Shown here: positions 8,720 to 16,182 of the stretch, in pieces
How positions within the stretch are numbered: position 1 is the first letter of the stretch
How the letters are laid out: the number at the start of each line of letters is the position of its first letter
Assembly: GCA_030451825.1 (NCBI GenBank)
Contig: JAKDNL010000005.1
Span: forward strand, 1-43,261
DNA: 43,261 bases
Direction of reading: 5' to 3'
From: Pseudonocardia sp.
Lineage (GTDB): Bacteria; Actinomycetota; Actinomycetes; Mycobacteriales; Pseudonocardiaceae
The notes under the pieces: generated by a model
The model's input: the letters and a program-made list of their open reading frames with translations, nothing else
Databases searched by the model: none
Told to the model about the DNA's origin: nothing
Program-made: the position numbers and the translations under genes

Positions 8720-9850
8720 GTGTCCGACATCACCGAACCGCTGAAGTTCGCCTACTGGGTGCCCAACGTCAGCGGCGGGCTGGTCACCAGCACGATCGAG
8801 CAGCGCACCGACTGGGGCTTCGACTACAACGTCAAGCTCGCCCGGACCGCTGAGAACAACGGCTTCGAGTACGCGCTGAGCCAGATCCGCTACATGGCCA
8901 GCTACGGCGCCGACCACCAGCACGAGGCCACCAGCTTCTCGCTCGCGCTCGGCATGGCCACCGAGCGCCTGAAGCTGATCGCCGCCGTGCACCCGGGCCT
9001 GTGGCAGCCGGCCGTGCTGGCCAAGTGGCTCGCCACCGCCGATCACCTGACGGGCGGCCGGATCGCGGTCAACGTCGTGTCCGGTTGGCTCAAGGACGAG
9101 TTCACCGCCATGGGCGAGCCGTGGCTCGAGCACGACGAGCGCTACCGCCGCACCGCGGAGTTCATCCGGGTGCTGCGCGAGATCTGGACCGCCGGTGAGG
9201 GCGGCGCCGAGTTCGCCGGCGACTTCTACCGGGTGCACGGCTTCGACCTCAAGCCCCGCCCGGTCGACGTCCCCGGCCGCCCACACCCGGAGATCTTCCA
9301 GGGCGGCAACTCCACCGCCGCCCGCCACAACGGCGGCACCGTCTCGGACTGGTACTTCTCCAACGGCAAGGACTACGACGGCTTCACCGAACAGGTCGAG
9401 GAGGTCCTCGGCCACGCGAAGACCGCCGACCGTCTGCAGCCGGTCCGGTTCGGCCTGAACGGCTTCATGATCGCCCGCGACTCCGAGTCCGAGGCCCGGG
9501 ACACCCTGCGCGAGATCATCGAGAAGGCCAACAAGCCGGCCGTCGAGGGCTTCCGGAGCGCCGTGCAGCAGGCCGGCAGCTCCACCGGCGACAAGCGCGG
9601 CATGTGGGCGGACTCGTCGTTCTCCGACCTCGTCCAGTACAACGACGGCTTCAAGACCCAGCTGATCGGCACCCCGGAGCAGATCGCCGACCGCGCGATC
9701 TCCTACAAGCGCCTCGGCGCGAACCTGCTGCTCCTGGGCTTCCTGCACTTCCAGGAGGAGGTCGAGTACTTCGGCGCCAAGGTCCTCCCGATCATCCGGG
9801 AGAAGGAGGCCGAGCTCGCCGAGCGTGAGCCGCAGCTCGCCCGGGGCTGA
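8720..9850 (+). CDS. sfnG: dimethylsulfone monooxygenase SfnG
   Basis: An FMNH2-dependent LLM-class (bacterial luciferase-like) monooxygenase of 376 residues. It oxidises dimethylsulfone to methanesulfinate in the scavenging of organosulfur compounds. The family hallmarks are unusually clear: FAYWVPNVSGGLVTSTIEQR near the N-terminus, FEYALSQIRYMASYGA, TADHLTGGRIAVNVVSGW, EPWLEHDERYRR, HPEIFQGGNST and VSDWYFSNG. The GTG at 8720 has GAGGAG 8 bases upstream; the ORF-track start at 8516 would translate the regulatory leader and is rejected. It lies behind its own leader peptide and hairpin. No flavin reductase or SfnR-type activator is next to it, so reductant and regulator must come from elsewhere. 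A second sulfur-type flavin monooxygenase lies 4 kb away. Confidence 0.92.
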   Translation: MSDITEPLKFAYWVPNVSGGLVTSTIEQRTDWGFDYNVKLARTAENNGFEYALSQIRYMASYGADHQHEATSFSLALGMATERLKLIAAVHPGLWQPAVLAKWLATADHLTGGRIAVNVVSGWLKDEFTAMGEPWLEHDERYRRTAEFIRVLREIWTAGEGGAEFAGDFYRVHGFDLKPRPVDVPGRPHPEIFQGGNSTAARHNGGTVSDWYFSNGKDYDGFTEQVEEVLGHAKTADRLQPVRFGLNGFMIARDSESEARDTLREIIEKANKPAVEGFRSAVQQAGSSTGDKRGMWADSSFSDLVQYNDGFKTQLIGTPEQIADRAISYKRLGANLLLLGFLHFQEEVEYFGAKVLPIIREKEAELAEREPQLARG

Positions 9851-9873
9851 GCAAGGCCGACACCGGCGCTGCA

Positions 9874-9887
9874 CCCCGCCGACGGGG
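9874..9887. terminator. GC hairpin between convergent sfnG and eutC
   Basis: CCCCG-CCGA-CGGGG sits in the 52-base gap between two convergent stops and could end transcription from both sides. The stem is short and has no U-tract. Confidence 0.4.
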
Positions 9888-9902
9888 CGCGGCGCCGTCG
9901 GG

Positions 9903-10682
9903 TCAGGGCGCGCCGAGGGCGGGGTCGGCTTTGAGCCCCACCCCGGACAGTCCCAGCCGACGGGCCTCCGTCATCAGCATCGCCAGCGTCGTCGCTGCCT
10001 CGGCGTAGCCCGTCCCGTGCGGCGGGCGGACGTTGGACAGGCAGTTGCGCTCGGAGTCCCGCCGCCCGCGCCGCGCGTCGTAGGTGAAGTACAGACCGAG
10101 CGAGTCGGTGGAGCTCATCCCCGGCCGCTCCCCCACCAGGACGACCACGCTGCGCGCCCCGACGGCCGTCGCGATCTCGTCGCCCAGGGCCACCCGCGCC
10201 TGCGACGCCAGGACGACCGGCGCCACCCGCCACCCGTCGAGACGGGCCAGGATCTCGCGCAGCATCGGCACCGCATGCGTCTGCACCGCGAGCGGGGACA
10301 GCCCGTCGGCGACGACGAGCACGACGTCGTAGTCCCCCCGCTGCAGCGCCGCGTCGTCGGCGAGCAGCCGGCCGAGGTCGGGCCGGCGCAGGTACTCCGA
10401 GCGGCTCGGGGCGGCGCTGGCCGCGTGCGAGGCCGGCACCCCCAGCTCCCCGATCCGGCCGAGGAGGTCCTCGGCGTCGAGCGGCGAGTGCACGGCGTCG
10501 CGGGCGGCGGCATGCGCCGCCCGTAGCTCCAGCAGCCGCGCGGTGGGCAGCGCGTCGCCCGCCCGACCGAGCGCGACGCGGGCCCGGGTCGAGGCGCGCA
10601 ACGCCTCCAGCGGGTCGCCTCCGGTCCCGGCCGCCGCGTCCGCGTTCGGGCCGGTCGTGCGGGCGGGATCGGCCGCGCTCAC
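9903..10682 (-). CDS. eutC: ethanolamine ammonia-lyase small subunit
   Basis: A 259-residue light chain of adenosylcobalamin-dependent ethanolamine ammonia-lyase, which with EutB splits ethanolamine to acetaldehyde and ammonia. Landmarks are the N-terminal helix LRASTRARVALGRAGDALPT, RPDLGRLL, VLVVADGLSPLAVQTHA, LVGERPGMSSTDSLGLYFTY and RDSERNCLSNVRPPHG, all typical of EutC. An Ala/Asp/Pro-rich N-terminal extension of about 25 residues precedes the conserved part. Its ATG overlaps the eutB stop by 4 bases, so the chains are translationally coupled. No EutA reactivase, EutD/E enzymes or microcompartment shell genes are adjacent, so this is the cytosolic actinobacterial type. It probably serves nitrogen acquisition or lipid-headgroup breakdown. 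Confidence 0.95.
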   Translation of the reverse strand: MSAADPARTTGPNADAAAGTGGDPLEALRASTRARVALGRAGDALPTARLLELRAAHAAARDAVHSPLDAEDLLGRIGELGVPASHAASAAPSRSEYLRRPDLGRLLADDAALQRGDYDVVLVVADGLSPLAVQTHAVPMLREILARLDGWRVAPVVLASQARVALGDEIATAVGARSVVVLVGERPGMSSTDSLGLYFTYDARRGRRDSERNCLSNVRPPHGTGYAEAATTLAMLMTEARRLGLSGVGLKADPALGAP

Positions 10683-12061
10683 CGCACACCTGCCGTCAGC
10701 GCGCGCATCGTCGCCGAGTCCAGCGCCGGTTCCCGCACCCGGCCGTCGGTGCTCAACAGCTCCATCCGCTCCAGCCAGCCGGCGAACTCCGGCGCCGGGC
10801 GCAGGCCGAGTGCCGCCCGGGCGTAGAGCGCGTCGTGGAACGAGAGCGACTGGTAGTGCAGCATCACGTCGTCGCCGCCGGGCACGCAGATGACGAACGA
10901 GCAGCCGGCCACCCCGAGCAGCGTGAGCAGGGTGTCGGTGTCGTCGGCGTCGGCCTCGGCGTGGTTGGTGTAGCAGACGTCGACGCCCATCGGGACGCCG
11001 AGCAGCGAGCCGCAGAGGTTGTCCTCCAGCCCGGCCCGGGTGATCTGCTTGCCGTCGTAGAGGTACTCCGGTCCGATGAACCCGACGACGGTGTTGACCA
11101 GCAACGGGTCGAACGCCCGCGCGACGGCGTAGGCGCGCGCCTCGAGGGTCTGCTGGTCGATTCCGTGGTGGGCGTCGGAGGACAGCGCGCTGCCCTGCCC
11201 GGTCTCGAAGTACATGCAGTTCGTCCCGACGGTGCCGCGGCCCAGCGACAGCGCCGCCTCGTGCGCCTCGCGCAGGATGGCGAGGGTGACCCCGAAGCCC
11301 TCGTTCGCCGCCTGGGTCCCTGCGACGGACTGGAACACCAGGTCCACCGGCGCGCCGCGTTCCATGATCTCGATCGACGTCGTGACGTGCGCGAGCACGC
11401 AGCTCTGGGTGGGGATCTCGTAGCGGGTGCGGACCTCCTCGACCAGGTGCAGCAGGTCGGTCGTGCGGGCCGGTGAGTCGGTGGCCGGGTTGATCCCGAT
11501 GACGGCGTCGCCGCAGCCGAGCATCAGGCCGTCGACGATCGAGGCGGTGACACCCGCCGGGTCGTCGGTCGGGTGGTTGGGCTGCAGCCGGGTGGCCAGC
11601 GTGCCCGGCAGGCCCAGCGTGGAGCGGAACGCGGTGACGACCGGGGTCCGGCGGGCCACCGAGACCAGGTCCTGGATCCGCATCAGCTTCGACACCGCCG
11701 CCACCATCTCCGGGGTCAGGCCCGGCGCCAGCGCGGTGGTGTCGGTGTCCGGACGGAGCAGGTGGTCGCGCAGGCCGCCGACGGTCAGCGACGCGATCGG
11801 GGCGAACGCGGCAGCGTCGTGCGAGTCGACGATCAGGCGGGTGACCTCGTCGGTCTCATAAGGCACCACGAGCTCGTCGAGGAACGTGGTCAGCGGCAGG
11901 TCCGCGAGCACGGTCTGGGCGGTGACGCGTTCGCCCTCCGACCCGGCCGCGATGCCGGCCAGCACGTCCCCGGACCGCCCCGGGGTGGCCGCGGCGAGCA
12001 GGGCGGCCAGGTCCGCGAACTCGTGGGTGTGCCCGCCGAGGGATCCGCGACGGCGTGTCAT
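10679..12061 (-). CDS. eutB: ethanolamine ammonia-lyase large subunit
   Basis: A 460-residue catalytic TIM-barrel chain, close to the usual EutB length. Seen: LSVGGLRDHLL-type N-terminal segment, MRIQDLVSVARRTPVVTAFR, RLQPNHPTDDP, GCGDAVIGINPATDS, the TQSCVLAHVTTSIE segment, the barrel core TNCMYFETGQGSALSSDAHH, and EYLYDGKQITRAGLEDNL near the cobalamin face. It binds adenosylcobalamin and ethanolamine and generates the substrate radical. Start: ATG at 12061 with GAGGAGG 8 bases upstream inside the permease 3' end; stop and start overlap by 4 bases at both junctions (permease-eutB-eutC). No cobalamin riboswitch was recognised upstream of the operon. Confidence 0.95.
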   Translation of the reverse strand: MTRRRGSLGGHTHEFADLAALLAAATPGRSGDVLAGIAAGSEGERVTAQTVLADLPLTTFLDELVVPYETDEVTRLIVDSHDAAAFAPIASLTVGGLRDHLLRPDTDTTALAPGLTPEMVAAVSKLMRIQDLVSVARRTPVVTAFRSTLGLPGTLATRLQPNHPTDDPAGVTASIVDGLMLGCGDAVIGINPATDSPARTTDLLHLVEEVRTRYEIPTQSCVLAHVTTSIEIMERGAPVDLVFQSVAGTQAANEGFGVTLAILREAHEAALSLGRGTVGTNCMYFETGQGSALSSDAHHGIDQQTLEARAYAVARAFDPLLVNTVVGFIGPEYLYDGKQITRAGLEDNLCGSLLGVPMGVDVCYTNHAEADADDTDTLLTLLGVAGCSFVICVPGGDDVMLHYQSLSFHDALYARAALGLRPAPEFAGWLERMELLSTDGRVREPALDSATMRALTAGVR

Positions 12062-13464
12062 CGCAGGTCCTCCTCCGCCGCGGACAGCGCGGTGAACTCC
12101 TCGTCCGGGGCCCGGGCGACGAGGTGGTGTCGTGAGTAGATCGCGAAGTAGGCCATGAACAGCGCGAACGCCCCGAGCGCGCAGAGCGCGGCCACGGTGT
12201 CCACCAGGAACGTGGCGATCACCGCTATCACGGCCACCACCAGCGCGAACCCGGTGGTCGCGACACCGCCGGGCGTCCGGTACGGGCGCGGCATGTCCGG
12301 CTCCCGGCTGCGCAGCACGATGTGGCTGACCATCATCAGCACGTACGACAGCGCCGCGCCGAACACGGCCATGTTCAGCAGCACGTCGCCCTGCCCGGTC
12401 AGCGACAGCCCGAAGCCGATCACGCCGGGCACGATCAGCGCCAGCGTCGGTGCCTTGCGTCGGTTGGTCACCGACAGCACCCGGGGCAGGTAGCCGGCCC
12501 GGGACAGCGCGAACGTCTGCCGGGAGTAGGCGTAGATGATCGAGAAGAAGCTGGCCACGAGCCCGGCCAGCCCGATGTAGTTCACGACGATCGCCAGCGG
12601 CGCGTCGCCCAGTGCCTCGACCAGGGGGTTACCCGACCCGGACAGGGCCTGCGCCCCCAGCGCGCCGGTGGCCAGCACCAGCACCCCGGCGCCGGTCACC
12701 AGCAACACCAGCATGGCGACCACGATCGCCTTCGGGACGTTGCGCTCGGGCTCGCGCGCCTCCTCCGCGGCGAGCGGGACGCCCTCGACGGCGAGGAAGA
12801 ACCAGATCGCGAACGGCACCGCGGACCAGATCCCGATCATCCCGAACGGCAGGAACGCCGAGGCACCCGCGGCGTCGGTGACCGGGATGTCGACCAGGTT
12901 CGCCGGGTCGAAGCGCGGGATCGCCCCGATCGCGAACACCACCAGCCCGACCATCGCGATGCCGGTCACCACGAACATCACCTTGAGCGCCTCGCCGGCC
13001 CCGGACAGGTGGATGCCGATGAACACCGCATACGCGGCGAGATAGACCCACCAGCCGTCGGTGATCCCGAACAGGCCCAGCGACTCCACGTAGGCGCCGA
13101 TGAACGTGGCGATCGCGGCCGGGGCGATCGCGTACTCGATCAGGATCGCGGTGCCGGTGGCGAACCCGCCCCACGGGCCCAGCGCGCGGCGGGCGAACGT
13201 GTAGCCGCCGCCGGCCGTCGGGAGAGCCGAGGAGAGCTCGGCCATCCCCAGCACCATCGCCAGATACATCGCGGCGATCACCACACCGGCGATCAGCAGG
13301 CCGCCGAAGCCGCCCTGCCCCAGGCCGAAGTTCCAGCCGGAGTAGTCGCCGGAGATCACGTAGCTGACGCCGAGCCCGGCCAGCAGCACCCAGCCGGCCG
13401 CGCCGGTCCTGAGCTGTCGCCGGGACAGGTAGTCGCTCGTGGCGTCGTCGGACGGGGTGGACAC
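12058..13464 (-). CDS. ethanolamine permease (APC superfamily)
   Basis: A 468-residue membrane transporter with about 12 hydrophobic segments. The N-terminal APC signature is present: GWVLLAGLGVSYVISGDYSGWNFG, then ELSSALPTAGGGYTFARRALGPWGG. Later segments include FFLAVEGVPLAAEEAREPERN and SFFSIIYAYSRQTFALSRAGYLP. The VISGDYSGWNFGL stretch and the operon with eutBC support ethanolamine import rather than a general amino-acid permease. The GTG start has GGAGG 6 bases upstream. It is the first gene of the operon, so transcription starts in the 449-base gap before 13914, shared with the divergent DszC-like unit. The assignment of substrate rests mostly on context. Confidence 0.88.
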   Translation of the reverse strand: MSTPSDDATSDYLSRRQLRTGAAGWVLLAGLGVSYVISGDYSGWNFGLGQGGFGGLLIAGVVIAAMYLAMVLGMAELSSALPTAGGGYTFARRALGPWGGFATGTAILIEYAIAPAAIATFIGAYVESLGLFGITDGWWVYLAAYAVFIGIHLSGAGEALKVMFVVTGIAMVGLVVFAIGAIPRFDPANLVDIPVTDAAGASAFLPFGMIGIWSAVPFAIWFFLAVEGVPLAAEEAREPERNVPKAIVVAMLVLLVTGAGVLVLATGALGAQALSGSGNPLVEALGDAPLAIVVNYIGLAGLVASFFSIIYAYSRQTFALSRAGYLPRVLSVTNRRKAPTLALIVPGVIGFGLSLTGQGDVLLNMAVFGAALSYVLMMVSHIVLRSREPDMPRPYRTPGGVATTGFALVVAVIAVIATFLVDTVAALCALGAFALFMAYFAIYSRHHLVARAPDEEFTALSAAEEDLR

Positions 13465-13614
13465 GGTGCACCTCCGAGGGGCCTGCCGGGCGCGGGACGC
13501 CGGCGGAGACGTCAGTGTGCCCCCGTTCGGGGTCGGTGATGTTGCTCCATGATGTCGAACTTCGCCCGACCTGACCGGACAACTCGGCCCGCCGTCCCAC
13601 CGGCCGACCCCGGG

Positions 13615-13643
13615 TTGACTTATCCCGGATCGATCCGAAAACT
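13615..13643 (+). promoter_or_regulatory. promoter of the DszC-like gene's leader transcript
   Basis: TTGACT (13615-13620), a 17-base spacer and AAAACT (13638-13643) precede the leader-peptide GTG by 6 bases. The layout copies the sfnG leader promoter. The -10 is a weak match. Confidence 0.5.
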
Positions 13644-13649
13644 GAGGTC

Positions 13650-13721
13650 GTGTTGTTCTGCGTGCTCACCCGTCGACGTCATGTCGACCTTTCCCGCGTG
13701 AACTCGTCCAGCTGTCGCTGA
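13650..13721 (+). CDS. 23-residue leader peptide upstream of the DszC-like monooxygenase
   Basis: A second 23-codon ORF, not in the ORF track. It shares LTRRRHVD at residues 6-13 with the sfnG leader and continues LSRVNSSSCR, with Cys at position 22 before the stop and another at position 4. GAGG lies 2 bases before the GTG, so initiation may be leaderless at 13650 or use TTG 13653 or GTG 13662; the conserved core is in the same frame for all. It ends about 190 bases before the monooxygenase start, in a stretch full of hairpins. As for its twin, the likely role is a cis-acting cysteine or translation sensor controlling the downstream sulfur gene. Confidence 0.78.
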   Translation: MLFCVLTRRRHVDLSRVNSSSCR

Positions 13722-13730
13722 TCCTCGCCC

Positions 13731-13798
13731 GCGCCGTCTGCGGCGCGCCGTCCTGAGCATCTACCAGCTCAGAGCCATGGCCGACGGCCCGCGCCGTC
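13731..13798 (+). promoter_or_regulatory. three consecutive mRNA hairpins after the leader peptide
   Basis: Ten bases after the leader stop come GCGCCG-TCTG-CGGCGC (13731-13746), CTGAGC-N8-GCTCAG (13753-13772) and GACGGC-CCGC-GCCGTC (13783-13798). Each is a perfect 6-bp stem. This looks like an attenuator domain whose folding depends on where the ribosome sits. No U-tract is present. Confidence 0.5.
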
Positions 13799-13829
13799 CG
13801 GCTCACTCCATTTCCGCACATCGCATCCA

Positions 13830-13866
13830 CCTGTTCCGCACGCATTTTCGCGTATCGGCGAACAGG
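13830..13866. promoter_or_regulatory. 7-bp inverted repeat before the DszC-like gene
   Basis: CCTGTTC (13830-13836) and GAACAGG (13860-13866) are perfect arms around a 23-base AT-richer centre, ending about 47 bases before the monooxygenase start. It could be a further leader stem or an operator. Together with the leader ORF, its promoter and hairpins, this is what fills the 449-base intergenic region 13465-13913. Confidence 0.35.
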
Positions 13867-13913
13867 CGATCCCTGCTGCCCGGAAGATCGACTCGAACCA
13901 CGGAAGAGGAATC

Positions 13914-15146
13914 GTGACCACGACCGACAACCGCCCTGCCACCACCCCCGGCTGGGCCGCGCAGCCGGCTCCGCGCACCGAGGCCGAGTGGCTGGCCCGG
14001 GCCCGCCAGGTGCGCGAGGTGCTCGCCGCCGACGCGGCGGCCCGGGACCGGGCCGCCGCCACGCCCTACGACGAGGTCGCGCTGCTCAAGTCCTCCGGCC
14101 TGGTCACCCTGCTCGGCCCGGCCGAGCACGGCGGAGCGGGCCAGGAGTGGCCCACCGCCTACCGCGTCGTACGGGAGGTCGCCGCCGGCGACGGCTCGAT
14201 CGGGCAGCTGCTCGGCTACCACTACCTGTGGTTCTGGGCCGCCCGCCTGGTCGGCACGCCTGCGCAGATCGAGGCCGTCGAGGCGGATGCGACCCGCAAC
14301 CAGTGGTTCTTCGGCGGCGCGGTGAACCCGCGCGACGCCGACGTCACCATCCGCGACACCGGAGACGCGATCGTCTACAACGGTGCCAAGACGTTCTCCA
14401 CCGGAAGCAAGGTCTCCGACGTGACCGTGCTCGAGGGCGTCCTCGAGGGCACCGAGACGCACATCTTCGCGATCGTGCCGAGTGCCCAGGAGGGCATCAC
14501 GTTCGGAGACGACTGGGACAACATCGGCCAGCGGCTCACCGAGAGCGGCGGCGTCACGATCACCGACGTCAGCGTGCCGTGGGAGGCGGCGGCCGGGTTC
14601 GTGGACAAGACGTTCCAGCCGCGGGTCTACAACACGCTCAACGTGCCGACGATCCAGCTCGTGTTCGTCAGCTTCTACCTGGGCATCGCCCGCGGAGCTC
14701 TGGAGACCGCGGCCGAGTACACCCGCACCAGGACCCGTCCGTGGCTGCACGGCGGGCAGGAACGCGCCGTCGACGAGCCCTATCAGCTCGACCTCTACGG
14801 CGACTACCAGTCCAAGCTCTGGGCCGTCGAGGCGCTGGCCGATCAGGTCGCGCAGGAGGCACTGGCGATCCACCACGACGCCTGGAACGTGACCGCGCAG
14901 CAGCGTGGCGAGCACGAGGTGCGGGTGGCCGCGGTGAAGGCCCGCGCCACCGAGGTCGCCCTGGAGATCACCAGCGGGATCTTCGAGGGGCTCGGCGCCC
15001 GGGCCACCCAGGCCGCCCTCGGGTTCGACCGCTTCTGGCGCAACGTGCGCACGCACACGCTGCACGACCCGGTTGCCTACAAGCGTCGGGAGGTCGGGGC
15101 GTTCCTGCTCCGCGACGAGCTGCCCGAGCCCACCTGGTACTCCTGA
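13914..15146 (+). CDS. acyl-CoA dehydrogenase-fold flavin monooxygenase, DszC/SfnC-like
   Basis: A 410-residue protein of the acyl-CoA dehydrogenase fold in the DszC (dibenzothiophene monooxygenase)/SfnC group, which uses reduced flavin and O2. Visible: LKSSGLVTLLGPAEHGGAGQEWP, GSIGQLLGYHYLWFW, QWFFGGAVNPRD, GAKTFSTGSKVSD, DDWDNIGQRLTESGGVTI, and a C-terminal RFWRNVRTHTLHDPVAYKRREVG with the family's RxxRTHTLHDP signature. True acyl-CoA dehydrogenases have a catalytic Glu near here; this group does not. The GTG start has GGAAGAGGA 3 bases upstream. The leader peptide shared with sfnG ties it to organosulfur use, probably attacking a sulfur heterocycle, sulfone or sulfonate precursor. The exact substrate is unknown. 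Confidence 0.85.
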   Translation: MTTTDNRPATTPGWAAQPAPRTEAEWLARARQVREVLAADAAARDRAAATPYDEVALLKSSGLVTLLGPAEHGGAGQEWPTAYRVVREVAAGDGSIGQLLGYHYLWFWAARLVGTPAQIEAVEADATRNQWFFGGAVNPRDADVTIRDTGDAIVYNGAKTFSTGSKVSDVTVLEGVLEGTETHIFAIVPSAQEGITFGDDWDNIGQRLTESGGVTITDVSVPWEAAAGFVDKTFQPRVYNTLNVPTIQLVFVSFYLGIARGALETAAEYTRTRTRPWLHGGQERAVDEPYQLDLYGDYQSKLWAVEALADQVAQEALAIHHDAWNVTAQQRGEHEVRVAAVKARATEVALEITSGIFEGLGARATQAALGFDRFWRNVRTHTLHDPVAYKRREVGAFLLRDELPEPTWYS

Positions 15147-15210
15147 GCAGGGTCGGACGAGCGCCCCGGTCGCCCCGGCATGGGCGGCCGGGCCGTCTCG
15201 TCCCGGTGCG

Positions 15211-15274
15211 CGGGTGAGAGTGACCTCAGGGTCGTGAACCGGGCCGGCGACCGCCGTCGTGTCACTCTCACCCG
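15211..15274. repeat. long palindromic element, copy 1
   Basis: Perfect 14-base arms CGGGTGAGAGTGAC and GTCACTCTCACCCG surround a 36-base centre with an inner GGTCG/CGACC pair. A second copy with the same arms, inner pair and centre (GTCG-GAACCGGGCC) lies at 16263-16324. This copy sits between the convergent stops of the DszC-like and NmrA-like genes and overlaps the latter's stop, so it may also act as a terminator. Confidence 0.75.
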
Positions 15275-16182
15275 TGATCGAGCGCGGCCCGCAGCTCGTC
15301 GGCGTGCGCGTGCGCCCAGGCGGCGAACGTCGTCCCGGGACGCCCGGTGATGTCCTCGACCAGGCGGTTCGGAGCGGGCTCGTGCTCGGCCAGGTACGGC
15401 AGGACGTTGCCGACGTACCACTCCGCGGTCCCGCCCATGCTCGGCCGCAGCGCCTGCACCGTCTCCTCCGGCGTGGCACGCACGAACTCGATCGGCCGTC
15501 CGGTCGCCTCGCTCAGCGCGCGCACCATCTGGCGCCGGCTCACCGGCTCCGGTCCGGTGAGCGGGTAGGCCCGGCCGGCGTGCCGGCCGGGCCCGTGTTC
15601 GCTCCGCGAGCTCCGGCCGGGCCCATGCTCGCTCCGCGAGCTCCGCTCGGGCCCATGCTCGCTCCGCGAGCTCCGCTCGGCGAGCAGCGCGACGGCCGCG
15701 ACCTCGGCGATGTCGTCCATCGCGGTCGGGGTGCTCGCGCCGTCCGGCCAGGGCTCGCGCACCGCGCCGGACGCCCGGATCTGCGGCAGCCATGTCCGGA
15801 CGTTCTCCACGAAGTCGGCCGGCCACAGGTGGGTCCAGGCGGGACCACTGGCCTCCACCGCACCGGACACCGACCCCCACCAGCTCTCCGGTTCCCCGGA
15901 CAGGTCGACGACGTGGCGGACGCCGGACTCGCGCGCGAGCGCCATCACGTCCTCGACGGTGTCCGGGGTCGGCGCCAGGTAGAGGCTCTGCACTCCGGCG
16001 AACGCCGCGGGCAGGGAGTCCGGGCGGCGCAGAGAGCCGCGCACGGCCTCGACCCCGTCCGGCAGCGCGGCACGTTCCGGGTCCACGGTCAGCGCTCGCA
16101 CGTCGGTCGCGCCGCGGGCGAGCAGGTGATCCACCACCATTCGCCCGATGTTCCCGGTCGCACCTGTCACCAGCACGGTCAT
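15268..16182 (-). CDS. NmrA-like NAD(P)H-binding oxidoreductase
   Basis: An atypical short-chain dehydrogenase of 304 residues with a Rossmann fold: MTVLVTGATGNIGRMVVDHL at the N-terminus, then VRALTVDPERAALP. The middle (VQSLYLAPTPDTVEDVMALARESGVRHVVDLSG) fits the NmrA/ergot-type branch, which often lacks the catalytic Tyr-x-x-x-Lys. Residues of about 170-200 contain three near-identical decapeptides (RSSRSEHGPE/G) encoded by a 30-base tandem repeat; the text before and after joins smoothly (VALLA...RHAGRAYPLTGPEPVS), so this is an in-frame insertion in a loop. The ATG overlaps the stop of the GDT1-fusion gene by 4 bases (operon). Substrate unknown; a redox sensor role is possible. Confidence 0.82.
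   Translation of the reverse strand: MTVLVTGATGNIGRMVVDHLLARGATDVRALTVDPERAALPDGVEAVRGSLRRPDSLPAAFAGVQSLYLAPTPDTVEDVMALARESGVRHVVDLSGEPESWWGSVSGAVEASGPAWTHLWPADFVENVRTWLPQIRASGAVREPWPDGASTPTAMDDIAEVAAVALLAERSSRSEHGPERSSRSEHGPGRSSRSEHGPGRHAGRAYPLTGPEPVSRRQMVRALSEATGRPIEFVRATPEETVQALRPSMGGTAEWYVGNVLPYLAEHEPAPNRLVEDITGRPGTTFAAWAHAHADELRAALDHG
15587..15676. repeat. three tandem 30-bp units inserted in the NmrA-like gene
   Basis: Three copies of a 30-base unit with core CATGCTCGCTCCGCGAGCTCC, differing at a few positions. Each adds ten residues in frame. A related core is found inside the carboxylase gene (35652-35717) and the GH3 gene (42450-42478), in the same orientation relative to the host gene. 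Confidence 0.85.

Noticed and set aside
13465-13620. cobalamin riboswitch upstream of the eut operon
   Set aside because: No B12-box-like conserved core was recognised on the minus strand, though EutBC needs adenosylcobalamin.
15587-15676. CRISPR-like array
   Set aside because: The 30-base units are directly adjacent without spacers and are translated in frame inside a gene. No cas genes are present.
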